Assembly: GCA_003550305.1 (NCBI GenBank)
Contig: QKYT01000143.1
Coordinates: 115,280-176,619, forward strand
DNA from: Glomus cerebriforme
Lineage: Eukaryota > Glomeromycota > Glomeromycetes > Glomerales > Glomeraceae
Length of the DNA stretch: 61,340 nt
Direction of reading: 5' to 3'
The first letter of the stretch is position 1. Every line of letters begins with the position of its first letter. Shown in pieces: positions 24,800-38,313 of the stretch. A program made the translations under genes and the position numbers. The notes beneath the pieces were generated by a model. That model was not told where the DNA came from. It did no database searches and worked only from the letters and a program-made list of their open reading frames with translations.

Positions 24800-27140
24800 A
24801 TGGAAGAACCAAATAATTTAATATTAAATTTTATTACGGAAAATTCTTCTAATAATGAAAAAAATGATATCACTAGTTTGAGATCAAAATTAAAGAATAT
24901 TGGAGGAAGTTGGAAAGTAAAAAAGAGAATTAGAAAATCTTTAAAGAATTTACAAAACCATTCTCAAAATAATACAAATGATAAACAAAAATTTTCAAAA
25001 AAGTCATCAATTATAACAGTAAATAATAATGATTTAAATCAAGAAATTAATACAAATTCTCAAAAGAAATCTAAAACACAAATAATTTCATCAATTTTCA
25101 GTTATAATCCTGAAATACCAAACATTATAGGTGATGATGGTTCAAAATCAACAACAGATTATAAACCAAGTAATGCACCAATTGATGACACTTCATTATT
25201 TATTAGTATGGGCTTAGACAATGATTTAGTTGAAAATATGAAAAATAAGTTTGGAATTGAAAAACCAACAAATATTCAACTTAAAGCAATTCCCGTATTA
25301 ATTTCTTCTAACAACAACAAAAAAGAATTTGATGTTGTAGTTCAATCTGAGACAGGATCTGGAAAAACATTAACGTATTTACTTCCAATTGTGCATCGAT
25401 TAATAAACATTACAACTGATATACAAGATAATGAATTACTTTCACGTTCAATGGGAACTTTAGCAATTATATTGGTTCCAACACGCGAATTAGCAATTCA
25501 GGTTGTATCAGTATTAGAATCTTTAATTAATATTCCTCCTTCGAAACTTACTTCTCGTCGTCATTTAAACCATTGGATTGTTGCTGGTAGTGTTATTGGT
25601 GGCGAAAAAAAGCAATCTGAAAAAGCTAGATTACGCAAAGGAATAAATATTTTAGTTTGTACTCCTGGTAGATTATTGGATCATTTACAAAATACCAAAT
25701 CTTTTTTGGTGAAAAATTTATGTTGGTTAATACTTGATGAAGCTGATCGTCTTTTAGAATTGGGATTTGAAGAAACTCTCCAATCTATTGTAAAAATTTT
25801 AGAAGAAAAAATAAGTAATTCAGAAACAAAAAATCAACTTTTTTCTTCTTCTAAATTTTGGCCAAAAGGAAGACAAACTATTCTTTGTTCTGCTACTTTA
25901 AAAGATGATGTTAAACGTTTAGTTGGATATACTTTATTTAATCCAATCTTTATTGGAGGAAAAGATCTTATAGAAGAAAAAATTGAGAAAAGTACAAACT
26001 TTAGCACACCAAATCAATTAAAACAATCATATATCATAACACCAGCAAAATTACGTTTAGCTACTTTAACAGCAATTTTTAAATCAATTTTCAATGTCAA
26101 ACAAACTGAAAATTTGATGAATCGTAAGATTATAGTTTTTATATCATGTTGTGATTCTGTAGACTTTCATTTTGATTTATTTATGAATGCCGGAAAAATT
26201 AACGAAATAATTAGCGAAGAATCAGATGAAGAAGATAATGATGATAAATCACAGAATAATTATCAATCAATTTCTAAAATCATTCCTGAAGCGAAACTAT
26301 TTCGATTACATGGAGACCTTTCACAAAATGTTCGTACAACAGTATTTAATGAATTTAGTCATTCAAATTCTGGAATATTATTTTGTACAGATGTTGCTGC
26401 AAGAGGTCTTGATCTTCCTGATGTAGCAAAGATTATTCAATATGATCCACCAACAGATTTAAAAGATTATGTTCACAGGGTTGGTAGAACTGCAAGGTTA
26501 GGTAAAGAAGGTGAAGCTATCTTATTTTTACTACCAAGTGAAATTGAATATATTAACGTTTTAAAGTCACAAAAAATTTTTGCTGAGCCTGTTCAAGTTA
26601 AGACTTTATTAAAAAGTTTAGTAACTCCAAATAAGAGGAACAATAAGGGATATGAACTAGTCGCAACAGATATTCAATTAGATTTTGAAGGATATGTTCT
26701 TTCAAACTCCAAGGTATGTTAAAAAAAACCTATATAAATATAATTACAATGAGAGAATTTATTCAACTGAAAAAGATCTTTTATTATTTAAGCGCACCAT
26801 TTTAGCTCAAAAGGCATATTCATCACACATCCGTGCATATGCAACACATATATCCTTGGAAAAACATATTTTTCATGTAAAAAAATTACATTTAGGCCAT
26901 ATAGCAAAAAGTTTTGGTTTACGAGAAGCACCATCAAATATCAACAATAATATCATCTCTCCTAAAAAGCTAGATAATAAGCATGATTATAGAAAGATTC
27001 TAAATAAAGAAAAAAAGAATCCTTTTGGTGATCAAAAGAATATAAAGAAAAGAAATTTCGAAATAATGAACGAATTTCCTATTGGAAATTATAAAAGTAT
27101 GATAGGACCAACTACAAAAAGAAAGCGAAAAAGGAAGTAG
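24800..27140 (+). CDS. DBP7: DEAD-box RNA helicase Dbp7 (DDX31), 2 exons
   Basis: Nucleolar helicase of 60S ribosomal subunit assembly. Exon 1 is 24800-26713 and exon 2 26793-27140, total 753 residues (yeast Dbp7 742). Helicase motifs in order: Q-motif [13 protein letters not shown], Walker [30 protein letters not shown] in [28 protein letters not shown], and [13 protein letters not shown]. After the core comes the Dbp7-type [20 protein letters not shown] and [17 protein letters not shown], the latter typical of the family C-terminal extension, then a Lys/Arg-rich end (KRKRKRK). The N-terminus is Asn/Lys/Ser-rich. The intron starts GTATGT; a nearer acceptor at 26753 would also keep the frame, adding 13 residues, but its 40-nt intron is shorter than others here. 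Confidence 0.95.
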
Positions 27141-28170
27141 ATTTAATAGATTTAATAAAAAAAAAAAAACGAAAATTTGATATACTCAATTGAAATGGAA
27201 TTAGTGATAATAATGCAACTAAAGATACAGGGGTTTTGCAGATCTAATAAATAAATGTATTAATGAAAATGAACACGCTGATTCGTTATAGATTTTCACA
27301 CGAGGAATGAAGATGAGACTCTCCTCCCTGATCTTATTAATTAAGACTTTTATGGATAATCTTTGTATCATTCAAGCCCATCTGCCTCGTGGTAAGCTGA
27401 ATGACAAACATCTCAAGATTCCAATCGCAACTTACCCTAGAATTTAACTTGTAAATTGTGATGAACACGTCAACTGTTAGGTTTGATCTTGTTTCACTAA
27501 GCAACTGTTATTTCCACAAAATCTTTTCCAATGATACAATATAAAAACTTACAAGCCGGTAAACCAGATAATTTTTAAACGCGTACTTACCAAAGAGATC
27601 GGAAATTTTTTTAGCATTATTAGTCACAAGATTTGAATAAAGTCATTGTCGAATTATGTAAGCTAAAATTAGTGCGAATATCAATTTTTTTAATAATAGA
27701 AAGATAATAATAATTGAATTTCTATAAATTAAATGACAAAATTCATAAATGAAAAATCCTGAAAAGTCTAGCACAAGTTACGAAAAAGTTCTATAAGGAA
27801 CTCGAATTCGATACGAGAATATAAAAAGTTAGATTCGATCAAAGATTAAAAAAGCTAAATTAAAAGGATCATGGATGTAGGGTTAGGGTTAATTATCATG
27901 TAATATTTCTACAAACGAAAAGTATAAAATTTCCTTTTCCCAAATAAACAATTCATTTATCAAAATGTTTCTTTGGAAAATTTCTAAAATATATAAGGGC
28001 TTACTTCTAATACGTGATAGTAAATTTTTTTCGCTTTTTTTTTATGCTGAAGACAATAATAAACTTTCGTGTTTGCGACGTACTTTTTCGCGTTTTTTCT
28101 TTTCATTTATTATTTTTCGTCGTTTGAAATTTCTAATTAGCTTTCCTCCCTTCTTTCTAACATCCTTAAA
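27141..28170. other. Spacer between DBP7 and the TPP1-like gene
   Basis: About 1 kb without a supported gene. A 46-codon frame at 27307-27447 is open but has no recognisable content. A telomere-like word lies at 27878-27890. The ORF at 27965-28204 ends inside the first exon of the next gene in another frame and looks like translated T-rich leader. Confidence 0.45.
27878..27890 (+). promoter_or_regulatory. Telomere-repeat-like motif (TAGGGTTAGGGTT)
   Basis: Two consecutive TTAGGG-type repeats about 280 bp upstream of the ATG of the TPP1-like gene. In fungi and plants such words (teloboxes) can be bound by Tbf1/Teb1 or TRB-type Myb proteins and serve as promoter elements. Regulation of this gene by it is inference. 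Confidence 0.4.
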
Positions 28171-29664
28171 ATGTTACGAGATTTCTTTGTTAAGCCTTGG
28201 ATAAAGAATGCAGTATTAAATTATCTATTTAATGAAGAAGAATATCAATTTATAGGAGTTAGAGCACAAGTTTTGCGAGTAAGTTTGTAATTCACGTTAT
28301 ATCTATCAATATTGAAAATGTTATTCTTTGATCTTTTTCAAATGTCAGTTAATCATACTTCCTTTGACATATTCTAGCTGACGATTTCTGAAGAATCTGA
28401 ACTAAATGAACATATATCGGCAGAAATTCATGATTATCAACATTATATTAAATGTTCTTTCGCAAATGAAAGTCTCGGTGAATACAACAGGTTTGTTTTT
28501 TATAATAGTTCAATCTTTAATACTATAGAAAATTTCAGTAAGAATTGATTATTCATAATTAAAATCATTTTTATATATTTTAATAAAACACGAGAATTTT
28601 AACCTTAAAAAATTATTTAATAACAATATTTATCTGTTATTGATTACTGCGGTAAAATTTCATTATACTAAAGTAATTAATTCTTTACGACGCGTCGGTT
28701 AAATTATAGGCATAGTATTGATTATATGGTTGGGGGGCTTATCATTATAAAGGATTATACAATTTTCCACGAAATTGATTATTCTTCAACAAACAAACAC
28801 GAGTGTTTCTTAATAATAAAAAATTTCGATTACACTAAAAATATAACTGACGAGCAAGAAGAATCTTTACAAGTAAAATATATTTGCGAAGAAATGGAAG
28901 TTAAAGAGACTCTTCAAGCTAAAGATAAAAAACCGAAATATATTGACCATCCTGGTTGGAACGTAGTTATTAAGTGTTTTTAAGAAATAATTTTTAAGTA
29001 TTCAATTAAGATTGTACTAATGCAAAAAAAGATACTATATAGGGTTTCAGACGTTTGTTTTATAACGATTCAGTTGATATTCGAACTGTTCCGCTGGATC
29101 AAATTAGAATCATGAACGATATCCCAGGTAATTATGAACATATTAATATCAATCTTTTCAATTTTACATTTTATTAATTTTTTTCGCATTTTTAACGCGT
29201 TAATTTTTAAAAAAGGATGGAATTTTTTACAGAGAAACAACGGTTTGTGTATTTTCATATTAAATAAATTTTATTAATGCATATACGTTTTAAATCACAT
29301 GATATACAAAAGTTAAGGTTGAATCAACTGCTTCTACGGAATGGAGTCTTGAATGTCCTGAATGTATGTTATTAATTATTTTTCATCGATTTTATCTCAA
29401 CTTTTCTAAGTAAATAATTTTTGTTTAGCACCGCATGATTCAGATGAGACTATTAGTCTTAAAGAGGAAGATTCTGCCATTATAACGAAAGGAAATTATG
29501 AGCAAAAAGAAAATTATCGAAAAGACAAATTATATGATGAAGAAGTTGATGATGGAGTTCATTTTGAACGAGCTAAAAGGAAATGTGTAGATAGCGATCC
29601 CGATGACGGTACGTTTTCAAAAAAACAAAGTCTTCCAAATGCCTTTTGTAGTTACGTTCGATAA
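28171..29664 (+). CDS. TPP1/Tpz1-like shelterin OB-fold protein, 7 exons
   Basis: TPP1 (ACD; Tpz1 in fission yeast) bridges POT1 to the rest of shelterin and recruits telomerase through an OB fold. The first residues, MLRDFFVKPWIKNAVLNYLF, resemble the start of the TPP1 OB fold with its RPWIxxxIL motif. Then come FIGVRAQVLRLTI, a strand pattern around HDYQHYIKCSFANESL where relatives have a 'SDGxHxVRC' turn, and GGLIIIKDYTIFHEI. Exons: 28171-28278, 28378-28490, 28710-28973, 29051-29127, 29233-29246, 29318-29363, 29429-29664, total 285 residues. The exon 3/4 junction is ambiguous: a GTAGTT donor four codons earlier with an acceptor 9 nt upstream also keeps the frame. The last third is charged and low-complexity. 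The call rests on pattern recall and on no search, so it is tentative. Confidence 0.6.
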
Positions 29665-29889
29665 TATAAATTTTGTATATAATTATGGATGATACAAATC
29701 AGATTTGAATCATTGGTCAATATAAATAAAGAGAAATCAAATCTAAATTTTTCCAAAAGTGCTTTTATTTAAAATAAAAAAAATAAAAACTAAAAAAAAA
29801 AAGGAAATTAAAATACATATTGTTAATAAAATTAGAAAATTATAAATTATAAGATTTAAAAAAAAAATAATTCACAAATTTGTGAATTG

Positions 29890-32800
29890 TCATGAAATTT
29901 TCATATCACTTTTATGCAGATAAATGTCCATTGCTTTACCAATCCATGAATCTCTAATATGTAATATAATAAGCCACGTTATAAATCCTAACGATGAAAA
30001 ATAACATAAATATGTGTATCTTACTCCATATAACAATGAATAAATAGTTATTATTAACAGTATTGTATTAGTTATAAATCTTGATTTTCTAATTGAAAAA
30101 AATAAATAATTAATTAGAATCAATTCAAAAATCATAAAATACCATAAAAAGATTAATTTTACCTTCCAGTTGACCTAGGTAACATTTTTCCATTAGCTAT
30201 AATTTCAACATAAAATATGATGGGTGCTATGGCTAATATACTATGGTCCCATGAAAATGGTGCAAACCAATTAACTGACATATTTCTTATCCATACCATT
30301 AATACAGGTATATTAAATGGTAATAACATAAAAAATAAGATTAATATTGATTGTAAATAATGATAATTATCCCAACTTTCTTGTATACTTGTCGATTTAT
30401 ACTAAAAAAATATATATATTTTTTTAAAATTTTTTTAAAATTAAAAATAATAAAAATAAGCTAAAGATGTTTACTTACCCCTGATCGAGCAACCATTAAA
30501 GATTTTACACATGATGAAATCTGTACCAAAAATGCAACAATAAATGCAAATTGATATGGTACAAAAGATGCAACAAGAATAAAAAGTACTATTGTTGTTA
30601 TTACATGTCTTCGCAACCTTGACTTTGATTCCGAAGATCTACATAACATTTTACAAACTTTGCATTAATTTATAAAAAGTATACTGACCCATAAATTAAA
30701 ATATATAACTTACCTATTAACTATATGTTTTACAAATAAATCCCGGCGAATAATAAATACAGCAGCTCCAGCCAGAACTCTCACAACAAATGCTAAAAAT
30801 ACCCAACAAATTAGAGCTATACCAATACTCATTATAAAAAATAATGGCGGTAGAAACCAGAAAAATGGATCCTGATTTCCAAGTAGTGTATCATTCACAT
30901 TAAATGATGATTTAGCTTTAATAACTTTTTGCATATTTCCTGACGCGTAATCCATCGGAAATAAATCTGCCAATGAATATGTTTTTGAAGCTCGAGTAAT
31001 TGACTGGTAAACAGACAATACTGATACAAAAATAATAAATTTCAAAAATGTTTGTCGAATGAAAAGTGTCATTCCATGTCCAAAGTTCATAAAGGGCTCT
31101 ATCAAAAAAAAAAAAAAAAAGTAAATAAAAGAGAAAATATCTTACAAAATAAAATTTAAATACTTACCACCACGATCGTATTCCCTAAATTGTGTTCTTA
31201 ATGTCATAATCACAATTATATAAGGAAAAGCAACGAGAACAGTTTGAAATCGCATAATTATTTTACCAAGGCTTCCATAAAAATCCCATTCAATATCAAC
31301 CGATAGTGGAATTGAACATGTAGGATCCATCCAAAATTGTAATTCAAGTCCTTTACGGAAATTAGGCGCACTAACAGGTGTTGCGAAGGGAGACTGTCCA
31401 TGAATATTTAGATCAGCATTTCCAATGTTGACAAGAAATTTAGATTCGTACACGGACGAAATAGATTGACGTACAAATGGTGCAAAATGTTCTAACAAAT
31501 TAAAAAATATATATATTAGCATTATTAAATAAATAAATTACATTAATAAAGATTAATGAAACGTTGTTTTACCTACACATCCTACACGTCGAACTGACAT
31601 TTTATATGTTATTAAACTACTATCAATAATTGGAATACGTAAATAAGATACCATAGCTTGATGTTCGGGGAATTCATCAACATGAATGCCATCAATTATA
31701 AGGTCTGAACGATCAAAAATAATAAATGTTTTACTTAAATAAATATATTTTTTTTCCTAAAAATATATATATATATCATTATTTCCAACCTTTCATAGAA
31801 GAGTTATTCAAATCCATAATTGTTAATCTTTCATCAAAAAATTCCCCAATTAAGAATCCCTCCATAAAAGCCTTATTATAAAACATAATAACAATATACT
31901 GATAATCTCCCAAATCTCTGATATTTAATTTTAAATAATTAAAGGTTAGACCAGAAAATGGATGTTCTAAATCTCTTCTTGAAGCCGGCAATAAAGATGC
32001 TTCATTAGATGCTATGTGACAAGAAAGTCTTGGCGCTGTGGGTAAATCTATGTTTAAACTTATATTATTTTTATTTTGATGATCTGGAACTTCTGTTGGC
32101 ATAACATCACATAAAAGAATTTCTATTCCAGGATTTTTTGACAAATATTGATCTGTCAATAAAGAGAATGTTGAAAGTGGTTCTGCTGGTGGTATCGGCA
32201 TTAAATATAATTGTGATGTTAAATTTGACCGATTTAAAACTATTCTCTGTCCCATGTTTAAAAACTTGTGTGACACTTTTTCCAAATTTACTATTCCAAA
32301 GAATTCTAATTGATAAACAAAGTTAAATTCATGTGAAATCAAGAAAGAAAAATTTTTAATCATTGTATTAGAAAGAAAAACTTGTTACCTCTTTTGGATT
32401 TATTTAATCCTAAATCAATTGGATCTTCGAGTCCAGTCAGATAAAATTTTCGAAATTCTGCCATCCTTTCTGTACTTAGCTTGGTTTGTTCGGGACGCCT
32501 AATATCAACAACGCTTAATAAAGAGGCCGCTACAACCTTGACTAATTGTTCACACCACAAAATGGCTTGGTGATCCATAGAAGTCCATACATTAGGAATA
32601 GATGTGGTGAAAACAGTAAAGCCGTGAGATGCAGGAACGATTGAGTTTATATTTGCAGAATCCGAACATACGACAGTATCCAAATTTCCACCGGCAATTG
32701 ATATTAAAGTAACATCTGCCAAAGAATTTTCAGAAGTTGCACTCTGAGAATATCCATTTCGCCAAACCTCATTAATATCAGTATAAATCTTACTGATTTG

Positions 32801-33885
32801 CCAATCAAATGGGGCAGGAGGTAAAACATGTGGTGTCGCAAGTGTCAAAATGGTGTTTATAGATCCAGATTGATAATTTGGCATAGTAAACAAAGTCCTA
32901 GCAACTACACCTCCCATTGAGTGTCCGATTATAATAACTGAAGTCGGATCTGGATGCAGTGAATTAGTATTCTGAGTTTTTCGTGTTGACGGATACAATG
33001 ATAAAATATATCGAATGGCATCATTGAGATATTCTGCCTGTTCATTCAGAGAATGTCCATGAAGTGCAGAAAATTCTTCATTAAAATCAACTAAGGATGC
33101 GATGTCAGAGAATAAAAACTATTTTGAATAAATAGAAATACATATCAATTTGAACTATAAAAAAAATCAGATTTCTACCTGTAAAAAAATCAAGCGCTCT
33201 GACACCCATTTCAAATGATTTTTGGTCCCTCGAAACAATTTCGGAGAAAATTTTTGACGTCTCTGAAGCTATTGAACGAACTTGTTTATAGCTGCCAGCA
33301 TTACCCGGAATAAAAAGGGCTGGAATTCCAGTTGGCTTTATTTTTTTCGAGAGAAAATTATTAAGGAATTATTTAAATTTTTTTTTTGTGAACTGATTAA
33401 TTTTTTTTATTTCGTACCTGATCATTAGAATCATAAACTCTATCTCTATATAGGTATAAACCATATTTTCCAGCAAATCTTGTTTGTTCGCTATCAAAGT
33501 TATTATGTTTAATAAACAAAGGGAACATTCTCGAAACATGACATCCTTTAACGTCTCTTTGATGGTTAAAAAATGAATCCATAATCATTCCCATTAAGAT
33601 AATTGTTATAACCCCTATAATTATTATAGGGCAAGAAAATGAAAGTGAAGCTGAAGCATTTCGCATTGAAAACGAAGCACTAAGTTTTCGCGAAGTAGAA
33701 GAATATTTTATAAAAGAATTCGTCAGAGTCTGAATATGATTTGGAAAATTATTATTTAGAAGTGCTGAATTCTCCAATGAAATTGGCGAAGGAGTTCTGT
33801 CTCCTTGGTGTCGATAGCTTTCGACTTCATAACGAGGCGACTTTATTTCGAGTGATTCTCGCTCTCCTGTTTCAAGAAAACCCAT
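29890..33885 (-). CDS. BST1: GPI inositol-deacylase Bst1/PGAP1, 10 exons
   Basis: ER membrane lipase that removes the inositol acyl chain of GPI anchors, needed for ER exit and quality control of GPI proteins. Exons by descending position: 33885-33418, 33335-33179, 33090-32389, 32305-31790, 31704-31573, 31491-31168, 31098-30714, 30638-30479, 30401-30163, 30088-29890, total 1,093 residues. A membrane segment lies near residues 82-99 ([18 protein letters not shown]). The lipase Ser is in [17 protein letters not shown], preceded by [20 protein letters not shown] and followed by [14 protein letters not shown] and an [11 protein letters not shown]is candidate, all typical of PGAP1. The C-terminal half holds many hydrophobic segments. 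Introns are about 70-90 nt, all GT-AG. Divergent from AP-3 beta. Confidence 0.95.
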
Positions 33886-34277
33886 TAAAAGTTTTTTTTT
33901 CTGTTTTTCTTTTCTTTTTTTTTTCTATGATACTGCCACTTGAGCTTTCCACTTCCTTCGAAACATGAGACAAAATTTGGTTGATTTAGATTGTTTTTTA
34001 TCTGTAAATTTGAGGTTGTAACGGAAACAAAAAAGGAAACACTTATTGCACAGTTCTGGAAGTGTTCTGGATAATGGATTTTACCGATAAAAATTTCTTC
34101 AGATTACACGAAAAAGATATAATCCAACATCATTATTATTCCGAAGGTTGGCGTGGCAATATAATTATATTGATGATCTACATTATACAGTAGATTGTAT
34201 ACGGTAAATTGATCTTCCTGTAAAACGAATTACAGTTTATAGATATTTTTCGCTCATTAATATAATTACTTGAGATC
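33886..34277. promoter_or_regulatory. Divergent promoter region, BST1 / AP-3 beta
   Basis: A 392-bp spacer with a long T-rich tract (33889-33930) next to the BST1 start and AT-rich sequence up to the AP-3 start. No specific factor site could be named. Confidence 0.35.
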
Positions 34278-37200
34278 ATGTCAGATTACTTATCAAAAGC
34301 GGCTGCTTTTGCGCAGAATGCAGCCAAATTATCTAAAAAAGTTTCGGAAGGTATTGTGGAAAATGCGCGTGAATTTGGGTTGGAAGCAACTTCTTCAGGA
34401 CATTATTTTGATACTTCTGAGGAAAAAATGCGAGACATTAAACGACAATTAGATTCAAGACATGACAGGGAGAAAATGGATGGACTGAAAAGGCTGATCG
34501 CGGTATTTGATTAATGACAAGCATTATTCAATGAACACAATTATTTGATATTTATATTTGCCAGAAAATTTATACGCTAATTTTTTTAATAAAAAACTAA
34601 TTATAGATGATCTCTAAAGGACGTGATGTATCCGAATTCTTTCCTGATGTTGTAAAGAATGTGGCATCACAAAATCTCGAAATTCGAAAGCTGGTTTATA
34701 TATATCTGCTTCGATATGCTGAGCAAGAACCTGATCTTGCACTCTTATCAATTAACACTTTTCAGAAAGATTTGACGGATCAAAATCAGTTGATCAGAGC
34801 AATGGCCTTAAGAGTGATGTCCGGTATTCGAGTACCTGTTATAAGTCCTATAGTATTATTGGCAATTAAAAAATGTGTGACTGATTTATCAGCCTATGTG
34901 AGAAAAATTGCAGCTCATGCAATCCCAAAATGTTATAGGTATTCCAAATTAGCATTTTTATTTTTAATATTGCAATTGTCTAGAGATTTATATTTTATCA
35001 AAGAAATTCATTCTACTCATATTTTCATCAGTTTAGATCCTACTCAGAAAGATGCTTTGGTTGATATAATTACTACCCTTCTGAAGGATAATTCTTCGTT
35101 CACAATTGGGAGTGTTATAATGGCTTTCAATGAAGTTTGTCCTCATAGATTTGATTTAATACATCCTCATTTTCGGAAACTATGCCGGATGTTGATCGAT
35201 GCTGATGAATGGGGGCAAATTGCTATCATGGGACTATTATTAAGATACGCGAGGTATGGGCCTTATGCAATTTTATATTTGTCGCGTAAATATTAATAAT
35301 ATTTGATAATTATTTTCGGCACATAGGACTCAGTTCTTAAATCCAAATCCTAATGTAAGTCAAAGAATTCCATAGATTGTGTATTCAATTTGATACTAAC
35401 AATATTTTGTCTTTAAAGGGACCACGAGCATCTAAAAAGAAAAAGTCAAAAGCTTTCTATTCGGATGATGAGAATTCAGATAAGACGGACGATTCCCTTG
35501 AAAATTCATTTATTCTTGATCCAGATCATGAATTATTGTTACGATCTTGTCTTCCACTTTTGCAAAGCCGGAATAGTGCTGTACATTGAATCAAAAGAAA
35601 AAAAATTTGCGTTCTTTTACCTAGACAATAATTTTTTAAGTAATCGTTTTTTTTAATATCTACAGGTAGTTCTTTCAGTTGCGAAAATTTTCTATCATTT
35701 GGCTCCAATTGAAGAAGCATATAAGTTGAGTAAACCGCTTGTGAGATTACTGCATAGTCATCGCGAAATCCAATACGTTGTATTGGCAAACATCGCTACT
35801 ATGGCAACACAAAGACCAGTACGTATGGTATAATTCATTGTTGATTTTATCATATATTGTACTGATTACAAATTGATTGATTTCAAATAGTACCTGTTTG
35901 AACCTCATCTTCAGCAATTTTTTGTTCGGTCAACAGACTCAGTTTTTATTCGTAATCTTAAATTGGAAATTATGACATTAATTGCAACCGAAAACAATAT
36001 CACGATTCTACTTAGGGAATTGCAGGAATATGTCAAAAGCCCTAACAAAGAATTTGCGACTTCGGCTATTCAAGCTATTGGCCGATGTGCAATTGGAATG
36101 CCAGATATGGCAGAAAGTTGCCTTAATGGGTTGATGAAATTGCTTTGGAGTAAAAATGGTAAGATATCTATTTATCAGACTATCATTATACTATAAATTT
36201 GATCTATTAACATAAATTATTTTTCAAGATGCTGTTGTTGCAGAATCTGTCGTAGTTATAAAAAGACTTTTGCAATTAAGACCCCAGGATAATGCAGATT
36301 TAATAATACAACTGACTAAAGCTCTTGACCAAATTACTGTGCCAATGGCTCGAGCTAGCATATTTTGGCTAGTTGGTCAATATGCTCAAAACCTCGAAAA
36401 GATTGCTCCAGATGTACTTAGAAATTCTGCTAAACGTTTCATAAATGAGGACGATATAGTTAAACTACAGATTATCAATTTAGGAGCCAAATTATATTCA
36501 CTTAACCCAACAAATCAGGTTCTCAATCTGCTTTTCCAATATGTTCTTAATCTTGCACGATACGATCTGAATTATGATATCAGAGATCGTGCAAGACTTC
36601 TTAGAGGTTTAATATTGATAAATGAGCAGAAGGAAATAACATCCGAAAATGAAGAAATTGAGAACGCACAATCTTCTGATTCAGTCAAGAGTAGTGTTTT
36701 GAAAGAGAATTTAAAACAAATTCTTTTATGTGAAAAAGAAGCCCCATCTGAAGAAAGTCCATCTGCAGGTAATAATATTATTTAGTATTCATTTCATTTT
36801 CAGAACTTGGTAAGGGAGCGTGAGGTACTCACCCTTGCTGAGAACCGCAAAGCATATGGATTACCGTAATGATTTTTATCTGATTATTATGATATTTTCT
36901 TTTTAAAGGGCGAGATCGGTTTACCATTGGGTCAATGGCTCTTGTCCTAAATCATTCTATACCTGGCTATGAGCCATTACCTGATTGGCCGACCGAAAAA
37001 CCTGATGTCTCAGCGCGGAACAATTTGGTAATTTTATAAATATATTAATATATGCATGTTCTGTAGTATGTAAGTAACTTTTCATTAGACAATATTTTTA
37101 TTTTATCTTTAGGATGAAACATACAGCCGATCGCAAGCTGTGAAAGGATTTGGAAGCGATTCATTTGGTGGCTACGCACCACCATCTATTTATGATAAGC

Positions 37201-37632
37201 CTTTAATTACTAATAAACGAAAAGAGGTTTATGATCTTGACCATTTCTATGATTCAGAAAATTCTTCAGATGACAATATTCGTTCAAAAGCTTCAGGTTT
37301 GATAAATTATCCTATGTTTTGAAAATTAAAATTTTCGTATTATAACTTTGTAATTATCTATCAAAATAGGTCTTCGTTATGATTCTATCGGAGATGAAAC
37401 TTCAGAGAATGAGGATGAGGAGGATGAGGAGGATGAGGATGAAGAAATAAGTGAGGAGGAGGATGATGATGAAAATGAGTCATCTGAAGAGGAGGAAGAA
37501 AGTTCTGAAGAGGAAACAAGCGAAGAAGAGACATCGGAAGAAGAAGAGGGTGATGATGATGATGAACAAGAATTATTATTAGAAGAAACACGAGGAAAAG
37601 GGAAGGTGCGAGAAGCACCTAAATCGCGTTAA
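34278..37632 (+). CDS. APL6: AP-3 adaptor complex beta subunit, 11 exons
   Basis: Large subunit of the AP-3 coat that sorts cargo from Golgi/endosomes to the vacuole. Exons: 34278-34502, 34607-34938, 35032-35253, 35327-35354, 35419-35580, 35666-35818, 35891-36158, 36229-36768, 36909-37027, 37113-37296, 37370-37632, total 831 residues (yeast Apl6 809). The adaptin trunk is clear: [107 protein letters not shown]. After [13 protein letters not shown] the hinge becomes a long Glu/Asp/Ser run, typical of AP-3 beta; no ear domain follows, as in yeast. Exon 4 is only 28 nt. Converges on RPB10 with about 240 bp between. Confidence 0.95.
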
Positions 37633-37874
37633 TTATCTCAACTTTTTCAAAAAGAACTATTAGAAAACACGATTGGTTATAGAGATTCACTGTAGAAATA
37701 TATAAATAATTACTCTCATAAGATTGATTATTAATCCAAGGACCCGAATTTGATATTATTTATTGTCATTTTTTAATATTTATTACATTATCTAATAATT
37801 AAATATTATCGCTAACATATTTTTTTTAAACAAACAAGCTTTCAGAATAAACGAACTTTTTTTCTCTGTCAAAT

Positions 37875-38313
37875 TTATGTTGGTCTTGCAGGAGTAGCTG
37901 AACCAGCAGGTCTAATAGCTACGAGTTGACCTGGTTGTTGACGGAATTGTGCTCTGAATTGTTCACGACTTCTTTCCTGAGCTGTTATTATTAAATAAAT
38001 TTTAGTAAATAAAAACCATAAAAAAAAAAATGGTTATAAACCTTAATTAATTAATACTCACGATTATATTGAAGTAATTTAGAGATCAAATCAGTATGAG
38101 TTAAGATCATGCGCCGACAACAGTATCTTTGAAGTCCAATAGCGTCCATCGCAGCTCTACCAATTCAAATCAGTAAATATAAAAGAAATAACGTGTTTTT
38201 CGAATAAAATAAAATTACCCTTCTGTATAATCATTTTCCAACATGGTCTGATATAATTCCCATTTATTTCCTATGACTTTCCCGCAAGAAAAGCAGCGTA
38301 CTGGGATTATCAT
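37875..38313 (-). CDS. RPB10: RNA polymerase subunit Rpb10 (ABC10-beta), 3 exons
   Basis: Small zinc-binding subunit shared by RNA polymerases I, II and III. Exons 38313-38219, 38156-38062, 37981-37875 give 98 residues. The start [19 protein letters not shown] carries the CxxC zinc pair, and [20 protein letters not shown] carries the CC pair; both are near-invariant in the family. The usual protein ends about residue 70, after LLQYNPQE. Here a Gln/Arg/Pro-rich tail of about 27 residues follows ([20 protein letters not shown], then SATPARPT). The reading frame through the third exon is clean, so the extension is probably real unless the last acceptor is misjudged. Confidence 0.95.

Noticed and set aside
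27878..27890. Chromosome end or interstitial telomere block
   Set aside because: Only two repeat units are present, so it is treated as a possible promoter word, not as telomeric DNA.
27965..28204. 79-residue open frame on the plus strand
   Set aside because: It overlaps the first exon of the TPP1-like gene in another frame and is mostly Phe/Leu/Ser from T-rich leader sequence.
37385..37618. 77-residue His/Pro/Leu-rich frame on the minus strand
   Set aside because: It is the complement of the Glu/Asp/Ser-rich hinge of AP-3 beta.
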